This document shows positions 18,814-27,850 of a stretch of DNA of 64,000 nt, piece after piece. The position numbers and the translations under genes are program-made. The stretch comes from an uncultured Clostridia bacterium (GTDB lineage: Bacteria; Bacillota; Clostridia; Lachnospirales; Cellulosilyticaceae). The notes beneath the pieces were generated by a model. That model did no database searches and was not told the origin of the DNA. It was given only the letters and a program-made list of their open reading frames with translations. How positions within the stretch are numbered: position 1 is the first letter of the stretch; each line of letters starts with the position of its first letter. Location: contig CALJNR010000016.1 in assembly GCA_937981575.1 (NCBI GenBank), positions 16,109 to 80,108 on the forward strand, written 5' to 3'.

Positions 18814-20337
18814 ATGGCATCAAAAGAAAGAGATCAATGGGGTTCTAGGGCAGGATTTATCATGGCAACGATCGGAGCCGCCATAGGGCTTGGCAACTTG
18901 TGGAGATTCCCTTATATGGCTTATCAAAATGGGGGAGGCGCGTTCTTATTACCTTATTTTGTAGCACTCCTAACCGCAGGCGTACCTTTAATGATTTTGG
19001 AATTTGGATTTGGGCATAAAATGAGAGCTGCCAGCACCATGGCTTTTGCAAAACTCGGCAGAAAATGGGAATGGCTTGGCTGGTGGCCGGTTATGATCCC
19101 TCTCATCGTTATGTGTTTTTATAGTACGATTATTGCATGGAGCGTTAATTATTTTGTAATTGCCTTTACAGGAGGCTGGGGGAGTGATCCGGGGGCTTTC
19201 TTTGGCGGACAATTTTTAGGGGTCAGCAGCGGACCTTGGGACCTTGGCGGTATTCGCTATGGGATTGCTGCAGCGGTTATACTCGTTTGGGGGATTAACT
19301 ATATTATCACTAAAAAAGGAATATCTGGTGGAATCGAAAAAGCGTGTAAAGTTATCACCCCGCTCTTAGCGGTGCTTATGGTCATTATGGCAGTAAGGGG
19401 GCTTACCCTTACAGGAGCAGCAGAAGGTCTTAACTGGTTCCTCCGCCCTGACTTTAGCAAAATTATGAATGGTAAAGTATGGATTGCAGCCTATTCGCAG
19501 GTGTTTTTCTCAACAACTCTTGCGGTTGGGGTTATGATTGCTTACTCCAGTTATTTGCCTAAGAAATCGGATATTGTTAACAACTCTTTTATCACAGTAT
19601 TTTCTAATGCAGGCTTTGACTTTTTAGCAGGACTTTGTGTATTTAGTATTTTAGGATATGCTTCTTATGCATCCGGACTTCCAATGGATAAAGTAGTAGC
19701 AGCGGGACCGGGTATTGCCTTTGTGGCTTTTCCAAATGCGATTAACCTTCTGCCAGGTGGACCTGTAGTACGCGCAATCTTTGGAGCACTTTTCTTCTTC
19801 TGCTTAATTATTGCGGGTATTTCTTCAAGTATTTCTATGATAGAATCCTTTGCATCAGCAGCATTAGATAAATATAATGTTCCAAGAGCAAAAATGATTA
19901 AGAGAATCTGCATCTTCGGCTTTTTAGGCAGTATGCTTTTTGCTACAGGAGCTGGCGTACATCTATTAGATATTATCGATCACTTTGTCGGCAACTATGG
20001 CATCGCTCTTATCGGACTTGTGGAAGTAGTTGTCCTTGGATATGTTTATAAAACTGAAAAAATGCGTGAAGAAGTTAACCGTTATTCCGATATTAAGATA
20101 GGTGTATGGTGGGATATCCTTATTAAGTTTGTAACACCATTCCTGTTAGGCTTTATGTTTATACAAAACATTATTGAAGAATTCAAAGCCCCATACGGCG
20201 GCTACCCAATGAGTGCACTCATCGTATTTGGATGGCTTCTGGCAATTGGTATATTTGCAGTAGCTCTTTATCTCAGCAAAAGACCATGGCTTGATGAGAG
20301 TGTACTTACTCAAAAAGATGAAGGGAGCGGGAAATAA
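18814..20337 (+). CDS. NSS-family Na+-dependent symporter, likely tryptophan importer (TnaT-like)
   Basis: The 507-aa protein has about 12 membrane helices and the neurotransmitter:sodium symporter signature in helix 1 (GAAIGLGNLWRFPYMAYQNG), where the unwound Gly-rich segment binds substrate and Na+. Bacterial NSS genes beside tryptophanase include the Na+/tryptophan symporter TnaT, so tryptophan is the likely substrate. GAGGAGG precedes the ATG, 52 bases after tnaA. It overlaps the small-subunit gene by one base. Confidence 0.92.
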   Translation: MASKERDQWGSRAGFIMATIGAAIGLGNLWRFPYMAYQNGGGAFLLPYFVALLTAGVPLMILEFGFGHKMRAASTMAFAKLGRKWEWLGWWPVMIPLIVMCFYSTIIAWSVNYFVIAFTGGWGSDPGAFFGGQFLGVSSGPWDLGGIRYGIAAAVILVWGINYIITKKGISGGIEKACKVITPLLAVLMVIMAVRGLTLTGAAEGLNWFLRPDFSKIMNGKVWIAAYSQVFFSTTLAVGVMIAYSSYLPKKSDIVNNSFITVFSNAGFDFLAGLCVFSILGYASYASGLPMDKVVAAGPGIAFVAFPNAINLLPGGPVVRAIFGALFFFCLIIAGISSSISMIESFASAALDKYNVPRAKMIKRICIFGFLGSMLFATGAGVHLLDIIDHFVGNYGIALIGLVEVVVLGYVYKTEKMREEVNRYSDIKIGVWWDILIKFVTPFLLGFMFIQNIIEEFKAPYGGYPMSALIVFGWLLAIGIFAVALYLSKRPWLDESVLTQKDEGSGK

Positions 20338-20444
20338 TGGAGACTGGATCAATTATTATGCTTATCTTTGGAGCTACGCTGTTATACGGGGGGCTTGCAA
20401 CTTTTATTACAATTGCGGTAAAATCAAGTAAGAACAAAGAATAA
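20337..20444 (+). CDS. MetS-like small subunit of the NSS transporter (35 aa)
   Basis: An ATG overlaps the symporter stop (TAATG) and encodes METGSIIMLIFGATLLYGGL followed by ATFITIAVKSSKNKE. One membrane helix and a short positively charged tail match the MetS-type small subunits that accompany bacterial NSS carriers such as MetP. GGGAGCGGG upstream serves as the ribosome binding site, and overlap implies translational coupling. It is too short for most gene finders. Confidence 0.8.
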   Translation: METGSIIMLIFGATLLYGGLATFITIAVKSSKNKE

Positions 20445-20468
20445 ACAAATGATAATTAGGAGAAAAAA

Positions 20469-20846
20469 ATGAAAGAGATTATTTCTACACAAAAAGCGCC
20501 TCAGGCAATAGGTCCTTATTCACAAGGGATCAAAACAGGAAATTTGGTTTTCACATCAGGTCAGATTCCGCTAGATCCTTCAACAGGAGAAGTAGTAACC
20601 GGAGATATCAAAGCTCAAGCAAAACAAGTCCTAGAGAACTTACAAGCTGTACTTAGTGAAGCGGGGGCTAGCCTTGAAAACGTTGTAAAGACTACTGTTT
20701 TTATAGCAGATATGAATGACTTTGCTGCGATCAATCAAGTTTATGCCGAGTATTTCACCTCGAACTTTCCAGCCCGCTCCTGCGTGCAGGTAGCAAGACT
20801 TCCAAAGGATGTAGGGGTTGAAATTGAAGCAATAGCACTTATTTAG
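20469..20846 (+). CDS. ridA: RidA family enamine/imine deaminase
   Basis: The 125-aa protein covers the whole RidA (YjgF/UK114) family, with the active-site Arg103 in [12 protein letters not shown] and Glu120 near the C-terminus. It hydrolyses reactive enamines and imines released by PLP enzymes. Here it follows tnaA, whose reaction releases aminoacrylate before pyruvate forms, so detoxifying that intermediate is a sensible role. TTAGGAG precedes the ATG, 24 bases after the small subunit. Confidence 0.93.
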   Translation: MKEIISTQKAPQAIGPYSQGIKTGNLVFTSGQIPLDPSTGEVVTGDIKAQAKQVLENLQAVLSEAGASLENVVKTTVFIADMNDFAAINQVYAEYFTSNFPARSCVQVARLPKDVGVEIEAIALI

Positions 20847-20932
20847 CAAGAAAGCATGTAAAAATACATGCGCATTAAAATAGGAAAGTTTAGGGCATTG
20901 TAATCTAGTTCAGCTTTCCCTCAGCATAAAAA

Positions 20933-20986
20933 GTGAGTACTGCAAAGTTAGAAATAACTAGTTTTGCAGTGCACACTTTTTCTTGT
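20933..20986 (+). terminator. Intrinsic terminator of the tna operon
   Basis: ACTGCAAA (20939-20946) pairs with TTTTGCAGT (20962-20970), an inner GTTA/TAAC helix extends it, and AGTG/CACACT flanks join. A TTTTTC run follows. Confidence 0.75.
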
Positions 20987-21064
20987 TTTTAGGAGGTTAA
21001 ATGTTTTAGCATAAAGATAAATATATGCTATACTGATGAGAAAGCAAGATGAAGGGGGAGGAAG

Positions 21065-21946
21065 ATGAATTTTTATGTGAGGCTTATCAATGAAGCCGTT
21101 GAGTATATTGAGGGAAATATCTATAAAAAAATAATGCTTGAAGATATAGCCAGTCATTTCAATATCTCTAAGTTTCATTTTAACAGAATGTTTAAGACGG
21201 TATCTGGTATAACGCTCAAACAGTACATATTGGGAAGAAAGTTAACTGAAGCTTTGAAGGCCTTAGCAGAAAACGAGGCTTCTATAATAGATGCAGCCTA
21301 TAACTTTGGATTCGAATACCCAGAAGTATTCAGCAGAGCATTTAAAAAGCATTTTGGGGTATCACCATCAGCGTGGGGAGAAGCAGAGCTTGATAGAAAT
21401 TTAATTCATCGGGTTAATATTGTTGAGCGGGAGATTATCAGTTGCAAAGGAACCCTTACATTAAGCGGAGAATATATCTACCTTCGTGAAATGCAGCTAA
21501 CGGGGCTGTACTTAGAAGTAGATACAAACAGTGATACCTTTAAATCTCAGATGAATCATGCGGGCGCAACATTTTTAGAAGCTTCCGGGCAAACAGATTT
21601 TCTAAATCAAGACAGGCTGTATGTTGTGGTAAGCTGTCATGAAACAGATAATGGAGAATACACAGTATTTTATGGTAGGGAGGCAAAAGCGGAAGTGCGG
21701 ACCTTCTTTGAAAAACGTATAGTTCCTGAGGGCTGGTACGTCAGGTTTCTTTATACAGGGGATATGTTTGAGATCAGAGAAGCATTTATTGATGATTTAT
21801 ATAGGTGGATTATGGTTAAAGAAGCTGTGCTTAACCCCAATGGGGTAGGGATGCTTAATTTATTTGAAAAAGACTATCCCATAACTCAGGAGGTTCAGAT
21901 TTACGTGCCAATCAAGAAGCCAAATAGTCAGCAAGAAAGGTCATGA
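21065..21946 (+). CDS. AraC family transcriptional regulator with C-terminal effector domain
   Basis: The 293-aa protein has an N-terminal AraC double helix-turn-helix (IMLEDIASHFNISKFHFNRM and DAAYNFGFEYPEVFSRAFKK) and a C-terminal domain of about 150 residues resembling GyrI-like small-molecule-binding folds, ending KEAVLNPNGVGMLNLFEKDY. GGGGGAGG precedes the ATG. The following gene is an SDR oxidoreductase on the same strand, a possible target. The ligand is unknown. Confidence 0.88.
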   Translation: MNFYVRLINEAVEYIEGNIYKKIMLEDIASHFNISKFHFNRMFKTVSGITLKQYILGRKLTEALKALAENEASIIDAAYNFGFEYPEVFSRAFKKHFGVSPSAWGEAELDRNLIHRVNIVEREIISCKGTLTLSGEYIYLREMQLTGLYLEVDTNSDTFKSQMNHAGATFLEASGQTDFLNQDRLYVVVSCHETDNGEYTVFYGREAKAEVRTFFEKRIVPEGWYVRFLYTGDMFEIREAFIDDLYRWIMVKEAVLNPNGVGMLNLFEKDYPITQEVQIYVPIKKPNSQQERS

Positions 21947-22030
21947 AACCTTTAAGAGAAAAGGCTAATATAAATAGTGAAAGAATGATTAATCAGTATT
22001 TATAGAAGCTTTTTGAAAGGGGAAATGAGA

Positions 22031-22876
22031 ATGAATCATCTAAAAGGTAAAGTGGCCATTGTTACAGGTGGTAGCCGTGGAGTTGGCAAAGGTATTGCAT
22101 TAGGCCTTGCTGAATATGGGGCTACAGTGTATATTACTGGACGCACTGAGGTAGGAAGTCATCTGCCGGAATTCTTAAGGCATACTAACATTTATGAAAC
22201 GGCTAAGGAAGCTTCAACTCTTGGAGGCATAGGCATTCCCGGCAGGTGCGACCATGCAGATGATAAGGAAACAGAGAACTTATTTAAGAGGGTCTATGAG
22301 GAGCAGGGGAGGCTGGATATTTTAGTCAATAATGCCTGGGGAGGCAGCAGCCATGTCATGCAGCCCTATTATTTTAATACGCCTTTTTGGGAGCAGCCCG
22401 TTTCACTTTGGGAAGATCATTATACAGTAGGTCTTCGTTCAAACTATATTGCCAGTCGCTTGGCAGCGCAGATGATGACAAGGCAAAAAAATGGACTTAT
22501 CGTGAATATATCGTTTTTTGGAGGAAGAAGATATTGGAATAATGTAGCTTATGGTGTATGTAAGGCAGCAGTTGATAAGATGTCGGCTGATACAGCTTAT
22601 GAACTTAAAGACTATGGGGTATCTGTCTTTTCGCTTTATCCAGGGAACGTAAGGAGTGAAGGCATGGCTGAGCTTGCCAAATACGATAAAAATATTGATA
22701 TAGAAAAGATGGAATCACCAAGATTTATTGGCAGATGCATTGCAGCTTTAGCCTTAGATGAAAAGTCATTGGAGGATACAGGAAAAATACTTATCGCTGC
22801 TGAAATAGCAGAGCGCTATGGTATTACAGATATTAATGGCTATCAGCCAAAATCACTTAGAAATGAATTGTGGTAA
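22031..22876 (+). CDS. Short-chain dehydrogenase/reductase (DHRS1-like)
   Basis: This is a classical-type SDR of about 281 aa: TGGSRGVG nucleotide-binding loop, NNAWGG, and the active-site pair in YGVCK with the upstream Ser in IVNISFFGG. The spacing and the GRCDHADD acidic-loop segment resemble DHRS1. GAAAGGGG at 22015-22022 best supports the ATG at 22031; TTG 22013 and ATG 22025 are less well placed. The substrate is unknown. Confidence 0.88.
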   Translation: MNHLKGKVAIVTGGSRGVGKGIALGLAEYGATVYITGRTEVGSHLPEFLRHTNIYETAKEASTLGGIGIPGRCDHADDKETENLFKRVYEEQGRLDILVNNAWGGSSHVMQPYYFNTPFWEQPVSLWEDHYTVGLRSNYIASRLAAQMMTRQKNGLIVNISFFGGRRYWNNVAYGVCKAAVDKMSADTAYELKDYGVSVFSLYPGNVRSEGMAELAKYDKNIDIEKMESPRFIGRCIAALALDEKSLEDTGKILIAAEIAERYGITDINGYQPKSLRNELW

Positions 22877-22947
22877 AGAAAAGAGGTAATATAGGATTAA
22901 GTTGTGTGTAGTGCCATCGCTCTTAAGAGATAGCTTGATCTATAAAT

Positions 22948-22980
22948 AATATGTCTGTGTCTATAGCAGGCATATTTTTT
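22948..22980 (+). terminator. Intrinsic terminator after the SDR gene
   Basis: AATATGTCTG (22948-22957) pairs with CAGGCATATT (22967-22976) through one wobble and is followed by a T run. Confidence 0.75.
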
Positions 22981-23038
22981 TACCACTTGATGTAAGCTAA
23001 CAAAATCATTAATTTTATTATGATAAATGAAGAATATC

Positions 23039-23073
23039 TTGAAAATATTGTTAACTAGGTTTACAATATAGAT
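23039..23073 (+). promoter_or_regulatory. Promoter and operator of a leaderless marR gene
   Basis: TTGAAA (23039-23044) and TACAAT (23062-23067) are 17 bp apart. Position +1 falls on the A of the ATG at 23074, and no ribosome binding site exists. GTTAACTAGGTTTAC (23050-23064) sits in the spacer and recurs as GTTAACCAGGTTAAT at 23575-23589, suggesting that MarR controls itself and the next gene. Confidence 0.7.
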
Positions 23074-23559
23074 ATGAATACTAAAAATACGATATCAAAC
23101 AAAACCAATAGCCTTTTGGCTTATCAAAATGTTCTAGAAGCCGGCATGAAGCTTATTAATCTCTATAATAAAGCTGAAAGCCTGCCCAGAAATTATGGAA
23201 CAGATGAGGTGTATTACAGTTTAGAGATTCATACCATTCACATCATAGGGAAACATAGTGAAGTCAATGTAACTGAAATCGCCAGTCACTTAGGCATCTC
23301 AAAAAGTGCAGTAACTAAAGTGCTTGCTAAACTTGAAAAAAAGGAGGCCGTTTATAAATATAAAAGAGAGGATAACAAGAAAGAGGTGCTTGTAAGATTA
23401 ACGCAGAAAGGGAAACAGGCCTACGAGGGGCATATAGAGTACCATATCAAATATCAAGATGCTCTTTTTAAAAGGTTAGATCAGCTTCCAGCCAGCAAGA
23501 TAGAAAGCTTCTTAGAGGTTATATCCGTTCTGAATGAGTTCTCAGCAAAGAACATTTAA
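23074..23559 (+). CDS. MarR family transcriptional regulator
   Basis: The 161-aa protein has the winged helix of MarR proteins (VNVTEIASHLGISKSAVTKV, then wing residues YKYKREDNKKEVLVRLTQKG) between helical dimerisation ends. The promoter places transcription initiation on the start codon, so the mRNA is probably leaderless; the next in-frame ATG is only at 23146. A palindromic site in its promoter recurs before the downstream hydrolase-like gene, the probable regulon partner. Confidence 0.88.
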   Translation: MNTKNTISNKTNSLLAYQNVLEAGMKLINLYNKAESLPRNYGTDEVYYSLEIHTIHIIGKHSEVNVTEIASHLGISKSAVTKVLAKLEKKEAVYKYKREDNKKEVLVRLTQKGKQAYEGHIEYHIKYQDALFKRLDQLPASKIESFLEVISVLNEFSAKNI

Positions 23560-23574
23560 TTTTTTTAACGAATA

Positions 23575-23589
23575 GTTAACCAGGTTAAT
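23575..23589. promoter_or_regulatory. Second putative MarR operator
   Basis: GTTAACCAGGTTAAT is a near-perfect palindrome (GTTAACC-A-GGTTAAC with one change) between marR and the hydrolase-like gene at 23701. It matches the site in the marR promoter. Confidence 0.6.
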
Positions 23590-23700
23590 TATTTGCAGCG
23601 TGGATAATCGTTTTCTCTATGAAAGTATTTTGTTTTGTTTCAAAATACCTGCTTAGTAATAAACCAGTATTACAAGTCGTTTTGTAAGGGAGATTAATAT

Positions 23701-24561
23701 ATGATTGAAAAAGACATGTATTTAAAAAAGAAAAATGGAATAAAATTATATACCAATATACTAGAGCATGACAAAGCATCCCCTAATATTATCTTTATTC
23801 AAACCCCAGTGGCCTCAGTAACAGATCTAAAAGAAAGTTATTATCCGCTTTCTCACTATGGGTTTAATGTATTTGCCCTGGATTTATCAGGCTGCGGCAA
23901 AAGTGAGGGGACACTTGAAGATTTTTCTTTGGAAAATATGATAGAGGATATTAATACCTGCATTGATCATATTATTCAAAACTATAATGATAGAATACAC
24001 TTTTATGCTGGCAATGGAATGGGAGGAATGCTGGCTCAATATTATCTGTCTCAGAGCACTTGTATAAAAAGCTTTGCGCAGTATGGATCTGCAATATTTG
24101 GAGACGTTTCATTGGCAAAATCACCTTTTATAATAAAGCTTTTCTATCCGCTTTTAATTATAACAGCAAGACTATTCCCAAGACTTAAAGTCAATTTCAA
24201 TCTCATTGCTAACTTTAAAGGGTACAAAGGGAAAAACGCCGAAAAGGAGAATACTTGGTATAAAGATATGCTGAGTAAGCATCCAGAATCAATACATATG
24301 TCAATAGCATTTATAGCAGGATTTATGCAAATGTTTCTTGATGAAAAGAGCCTTTTGAAAAATAAACCACAATGTCCGGTACTTGTCTTTGCACCTAAAT
24401 ATGACAGATATATGAGCTTTTCATATTACCAGAAGTATTATGAGTGGCTAGATGGGACTAAAGCGTTTTATACGATTGATGACAGTCATTTATCTTTTTT
24501 ATGGCACTCAGAGGAACTGTGTAAGGCTGCATGCGAGTGGTTTAGCCAAATGGATACATAG
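23701..24561 (+). CDS. Alpha/beta-hydrolase fold protein lacking the Ser nucleophile
   Basis: The 286-aa protein aligns with serine aminopeptidase/monoacylglycerol-lipase-like hydrolases: DLSGCGKSEG, the acid-containing APKYDRYMSF and the late His in IDDSHLSFLW. At the nucleophile elbow, where GHSMGG is expected, the sequence is GNGMGG, so Gly106 replaces the catalytic Ser. It may be a pseudoenzyme, a binding protein or use another chemistry. AAGGGAG precedes the ATG. A MarR-type operator lies upstream. Confidence 0.85.
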   Translation: MIEKDMYLKKKNGIKLYTNILEHDKASPNIIFIQTPVASVTDLKESYYPLSHYGFNVFALDLSGCGKSEGTLEDFSLENMIEDINTCIDHIIQNYNDRIHFYAGNGMGGMLAQYYLSQSTCIKSFAQYGSAIFGDVSLAKSPFIIKLFYPLLIITARLFPRLKVNFNLIANFKGYKGKNAEKENTWYKDMLSKHPESIHMSIAFIAGFMQMFLDEKSLLKNKPQCPVLVFAPKYDRYMSFSYYQKYYEWLDGTKAFYTIDDSHLSFLWHSEELCKAACEWFSQMDT

Positions 24562-24566
24562 AGAAG

Positions 24567-24604
24567 CACAAATAAGCCCCTGATAAACAGGAGGCTTATT
24601 TGTG
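24567..24604. terminator. Shared stem-loop between convergent genes
   Basis: CACAAATAAGCC (24567-24578) pairs perfectly with GGCTTATTTGTG (24593-24604), and an inner CCTG/CAGG helix extends it. It lies between the hydrolase-like gene and the convergent nitroreductase. No long T run follows, so efficiency is uncertain. Confidence 0.6.
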
Positions 24605-24610
24605 TGTTTA

Positions 24611-25459
24611 TTAGTTATCTAGGCTCTTCCAGCTTACGATATAGATAAGGTTCCCTGCATCTAGCTTTGGCTCATCTGTTTGCCAAGTGCCATGAAGACC
24701 AAGTTCGTTCGCCATAAGCTCAAAATGGCACATGGCAATCCCCATATCATTGTTTTGCATCTGAACATCTTTGAATACTCGGTTGGTCGGATGTTCATTC
24801 ATATAAAAGTGAAAAACATTTTGATCTTTTTCTTTGATGATCCTCCAAGGCTGTTTATTGGAAGCTGAAGGGGCGAGTCTAACGGCCTCAAGAGGCGTTT
24901 CATATTTACCTAAAGAACTCGGGGTTAGTGGACGAGAGAGGTCTCCTAGGTAAAAAAGCTCTTCAAATGTTTTTCGGTTTTTGCCCCCGGAAAGTGTGCG
25001 GATGACCTTATCCATCATAGACCTTTTATCAGCCGCATAGCCTAAAGGCGTAATTGCGGGAATCACTTCATCATCTGATAGTGCAAGAGCTTTAGCGAAA
25101 GTACCGCGGTTAAGAGATCCACCAAGCCATACAGTGCCAAGACCTAATTCTGTTGCCTTAAGAACAGCTTTTTCCATACAGTAACCGAAGTCTTCCATAG
25201 CGTAACGGCCCTTTTTAACCGAGCCGGCAATAAAAGAGCGGGCGCCTTTGACATTGCCATAAGAAATATATTTTTTAAGTTCACTTTCAGAGTCTTCATT
25301 TGTTTGTACAAGCTTAAGCTGAACTTTGTTTTTGAAAGGTCCTTGGGTTATAGATGATAGGAATTCTGTGATAGCTTCCGTATCTTTCTTAGCAATAGGT
25401 TTAAGTTCATAGGTTCTTACAGAATACCTTTTTTTGATAATATCAAATATGTTGTTCAT
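24611..25459 (-). CDS. Nitroreductase family protein
   Basis: The 282-aa protein starts KKRYSVRTYELKPI, the flavin-contacting Arg-rich start of nitroreductases, and includes ESELKKYISYG, ELGLGTVWLGGSLNRG and APSASNKQPWRI (the classical nitroreductase SNxQPWR motif). Its length and order suggest the larger TM1586-like nitroreductase group that binds FMN. It would reduce nitro or quinone compounds with NAD(P)H. AGGAGG precedes the ATG. The TetR gene lies 36 bases upstream on the same strand, so the pair is probably one operon. Confidence 0.87.
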   Translation of the reverse strand: MNNIFDIIKKRYSVRTYELKPIAKKDTEAITEFLSSITQGPFKNKVQLKLVQTNEDSESELKKYISYGNVKGARSFIAGSVKKGRYAMEDFGYCMEKAVLKATELGLGTVWLGGSLNRGTFAKALALSDDEVIPAITPLGYAADKRSMMDKVIRTLSGGKNRKTFEELFYLGDLSRPLTPSSLGKYETPLEAVRLAPSASNKQPWRIIKEKDQNVFHFYMNEHPTNRVFKDVQMQNNDMGIAMCHFELMANELGLHGTWQTDEPKLDAGNLIYIVSWKSLDN

Positions 25460-25495
25460 GTGCTCCTCCTAAATTGAATTGCTTTTAAAAGATTT

Positions 25496-26098
25496 TTACT
25501 TTCTTTTTAACCCATCAAGCATCAGAGAAATTGTAAATAGCACTTCATCTAATGCTGCGGAGTGTGCAACTTCTGAATTTCCATCATGGTCTATGCAGTT
25601 ACACGATTTGTTTTTGATGCTTTCTGTAACAGTAATGATGCTTTTTGCAACCCGGATGGTATCGCAAGCAATTATTTCATTGTTTTTGATGCAGCTTAAT
25701 AAGGTGTCAGATAAGTAAGCAATTTCTTTTTCAACAATACGATCATACATTTGAGTAAACAGCGGAGTAAGTTTTTGAATGCTGTCCATACTAAGCTGAT
25801 TCAGGTTCACTGCAGATCTAATATACCTAAGCCGTTCGCTGATATAGGTTAGTATTTTTTCCTTGCAGTTTGAAACCTTTTCAGTTTCTTTAAAAACTTT
25901 TTCAAGGAAGGCTGCTGCTTCGGAGAAAATCACTTCTGTATAAATGTTTTCTTTATTTTTGTAATAATAATATAAGGAAGCCTTATTTAATCCCACTATT
26001 TTACCGATGTCATCTAGTGTTGTTTTTTCATACCCGTATCTTGCAAAACAAGAACTGGCAGCTTCTAAAATTTCTGTTTTTTTATCCCGCGTATTCAT
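25496..26098 (-). CDS. TetR family transcriptional regulator
   Basis: About 200 aa. The N-terminal helix-turn-helix is typical (GYEKTTLDDIGKIVGLNKAS then LYYYYKNKENIYTEV), followed by a helical ligand domain containing a late Cys/His stretch (NKSCNCIDHDG). AAGGAG favours the ATG at 26098 over the longer frame to 26128. Its promoter contains a TCAAACA-N11-TGTTTGA palindrome, so autoregulation with the downstream nitroreductase is likely, perhaps in response to a toxic electrophile. Confidence 0.88.
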   Translation of the reverse strand: MNTRDKKTEILEAASSCFARYGYEKTTLDDIGKIVGLNKASLYYYYKNKENIYTEVIFSEAAAFLEKVFKETEKVSNCKEKILTYISERLRYIRSAVNLNQLSMDSIQKLTPLFTQMYDRIVEKEIAYLSDTLLSCIKNNEIIACDTIRVAKSIITVTESIKNKSCNCIDHDGNSEVAHSAALDEVLFTISLMLDGLKRK

Positions 26099-26124
26099 AA
26101 GCACTCCTTCAAATAGTTTACCTA

Positions 26125-26153
26125 TCAAACATATTATTATATTGTTTGAAAAA
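26125..26153 (-). promoter_or_regulatory. tetR-nitroreductase promoter and operator
   Basis: On the minus strand TTGACT is followed 17 bases later by TAATAT. TCAAACA (26125-26131) and TGTTTGA (26143-26149) form an inverted repeat that covers the spacer and -10. Confidence 0.65.
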
Positions 26154-26658
26154 AGTCAATAATTATATATAAGGTTTAAAATATTACGTATGCATATTTA
26201 ATGATGTATATACTCTTTTAAGGATTTTCTGCACGAGGCGTAGTCATTTTTTTGATGTAGAGTAATTTGAATAAGACATAAATTAATACATAATTGTTAG
26301 AACAAGTGATATAATTAGAAAATAAAGACAAAGGTATAACAGAGCTTTCGGCATAAATTGCCTTTTAATAGTGCAGCTATAATTTTTATAGAAAATTTGT
26401 GGAGTAAAAATACGACTTCTATTTATACAGTCATTGGAAGAGAAGGTATATTACTAACATCTCTGTTTGTAATTCTAATCATTAAATTAAAATAATGTAT
26501 GAAGATTGATGGCTATTATCAAAATAATAAAGATTTAAAAGTCAAGATTTCACGAGATATTATGAGGCCGAAATTGCAGTTATACAAAAGTTAAGACGAA
26601 TGATGCATAGTACATGACTTGTGGAATAAATTTAAAAAATAAAATGGGAGGCGATATT
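26154..26658. other. A/T-rich interval with a possible gene remnant
   Basis: About 500 bases hold no intact gene. One plus-strand frame ending at the stop near 26494 reads as 49 codons without a start (it includes ENLWSKNTTSIYTVIGREG then a hydrophobic tail), as if the end of a membrane protein such as a CPBP protease were left behind. That identity is a guess. Confidence 0.3.
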
Positions 26659-27453
26659 ATGATAGTTCAAAAGCAAAAAGTAGACTTTGAAAAGAGTTCT
26701 GTTGAAGAATCTTTATTTATTCCCCTTTTGGTGAAAGTAAAAGAATCTGAAAGAGGAGATGCAGTATTTACTGACACTAAGGCGCAAGAAATAATTAACA
26801 GCATTAGCTTGGACATTAATAGATTCGACGGCGGAAATATAACATATCATGGGATATTAGTTAGAACTGCCATTCTTGATAGTATAGTAAATGACTTTAT
26901 TGCAAAGAATCCTGAAGGGATTATACTCAACCTGGGGGCGGGTTTAGACACTAGAATATATAGAATGGATTGCAGCAAAATATATTGGTTTGATATTGAT
27001 CTGCCAAGGGTTATAGAACTTAGGAGAAGATTTTTTAGTGAATCTGAAAGAGTTAGATTTATCTCTAAATCACTACTTGATGAATCTTGGGCAAATGATA
27101 TAAACATCGATATAAGCAGACCAATATTAATTATAGCAGAAGGATTACTGATGTATTTTACAGAATCCGAATTGAAGATGATATTAAATATTCTTACTGA
27201 AAAGTTTTCGAATGCCCAGATGTGTTTTGATGTAATACATAAGTTTTTTGTGGGGAAAGGAATTAGTAGCAAATTTAAGTGGGGAATTGAAAAAGCAAGT
27301 GAGATTGAGCAGCTGAGTCCTAAAGTTAAACTGGTTAAGGCATGGAGCGCTGGAGATTATCATAAGAATAGACAGGAACTATTTTTCAGAGCGATGAATG
27401 TATTTCAATCGACTAGAAATAGAAGTCAAGTATTGTTAGTTAAGCTTGGCTAG
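26659..27453 (+). CDS. Class I SAM-dependent methyltransferase, LCM/PPM1 family
   Basis: The protein is about 264 aa from the ATG at 26659, chosen because GGGAGG precedes it; an in-frame start at 26614 lacks a good site. The SAM-binding motif is NLGAGLDTRIYRMD, followed by WFDIDLPRVIELRR and AEGLLMYFTE, the order typical of leucine carboxyl methyltransferase-like O-methyltransferases. Bacterial members often methylate small carboxylates or polyketide intermediates. It stands alone, flanked by decayed sequence, which suggests acquired DNA. Confidence 0.87.
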   Translation: MIVQKQKVDFEKSSVEESLFIPLLVKVKESERGDAVFTDTKAQEIINSISLDINRFDGGNITYHGILVRTAILDSIVNDFIAKNPEGIILNLGAGLDTRIYRMDCSKIYWFDIDLPRVIELRRRFFSESERVRFISKSLLDESWANDINIDISRPILIIAEGLLMYFTESELKMILNILTEKFSNAQMCFDVIHKFFVGKGISSKFKWGIEKASEIEQLSPKVKLVKAWSAGDYHKNRQELFFRAMNVFQSTRNRSQVLLVKLG

Positions 27454-27572
27454 AGGAAAGCGTTAAAGTGGGGAAGAATACATGGTCTATAAGATAATTT
27501 CTAGAGAGGCAGTAGGAACAGTATTTCACCAGGGACTATGTTACAGATCTGAAAGCAGCTTTGTCAGCATAG

Positions 27573-27755
27573 GGAGGGTTTATTTATTTATATGGTTTCA
27601 TTCTAATTCTGGGAGCTGTAACCGTATGATTTTTTATCAAAGGAGGCATTCCAGAAGACTTTAAGTATTTCCAAATAACTGCAGATAATGGAGTTAGCTT
27701 ACATGTACTACAGATGATAGCATTAAATAAAACTGAGAATATGAACAAAGGCTGA
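27573..27755 (+). pseudogene. Possible decayed membrane-protein gene
   Basis: One frame reads GGFIYLYGFILILGAVTV, then a TGA, then FFIKGGIPEDFKYFQITADN and about 24 more sensible residues before the final stop. The composition looks like former coding sequence broken by a stop, with no start or ribosome binding site. I do not recognise the family. Confidence 0.25.
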
Positions 27756-27850
27756 CGAGTAATTAAGAGACAGCTAGCAACTCATTTCAAAGGATATTGC
27801 ATAAGAAATATTTATAATATTTATAAAGTAGGCAGACTGGAGGACATCAA

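Noticed and set aside
27482..27664. A 60-codon plus-strand frame
   Set aside because: Its translation is low in coding character; an adjacent frame looks like decayed coding sequence instead.
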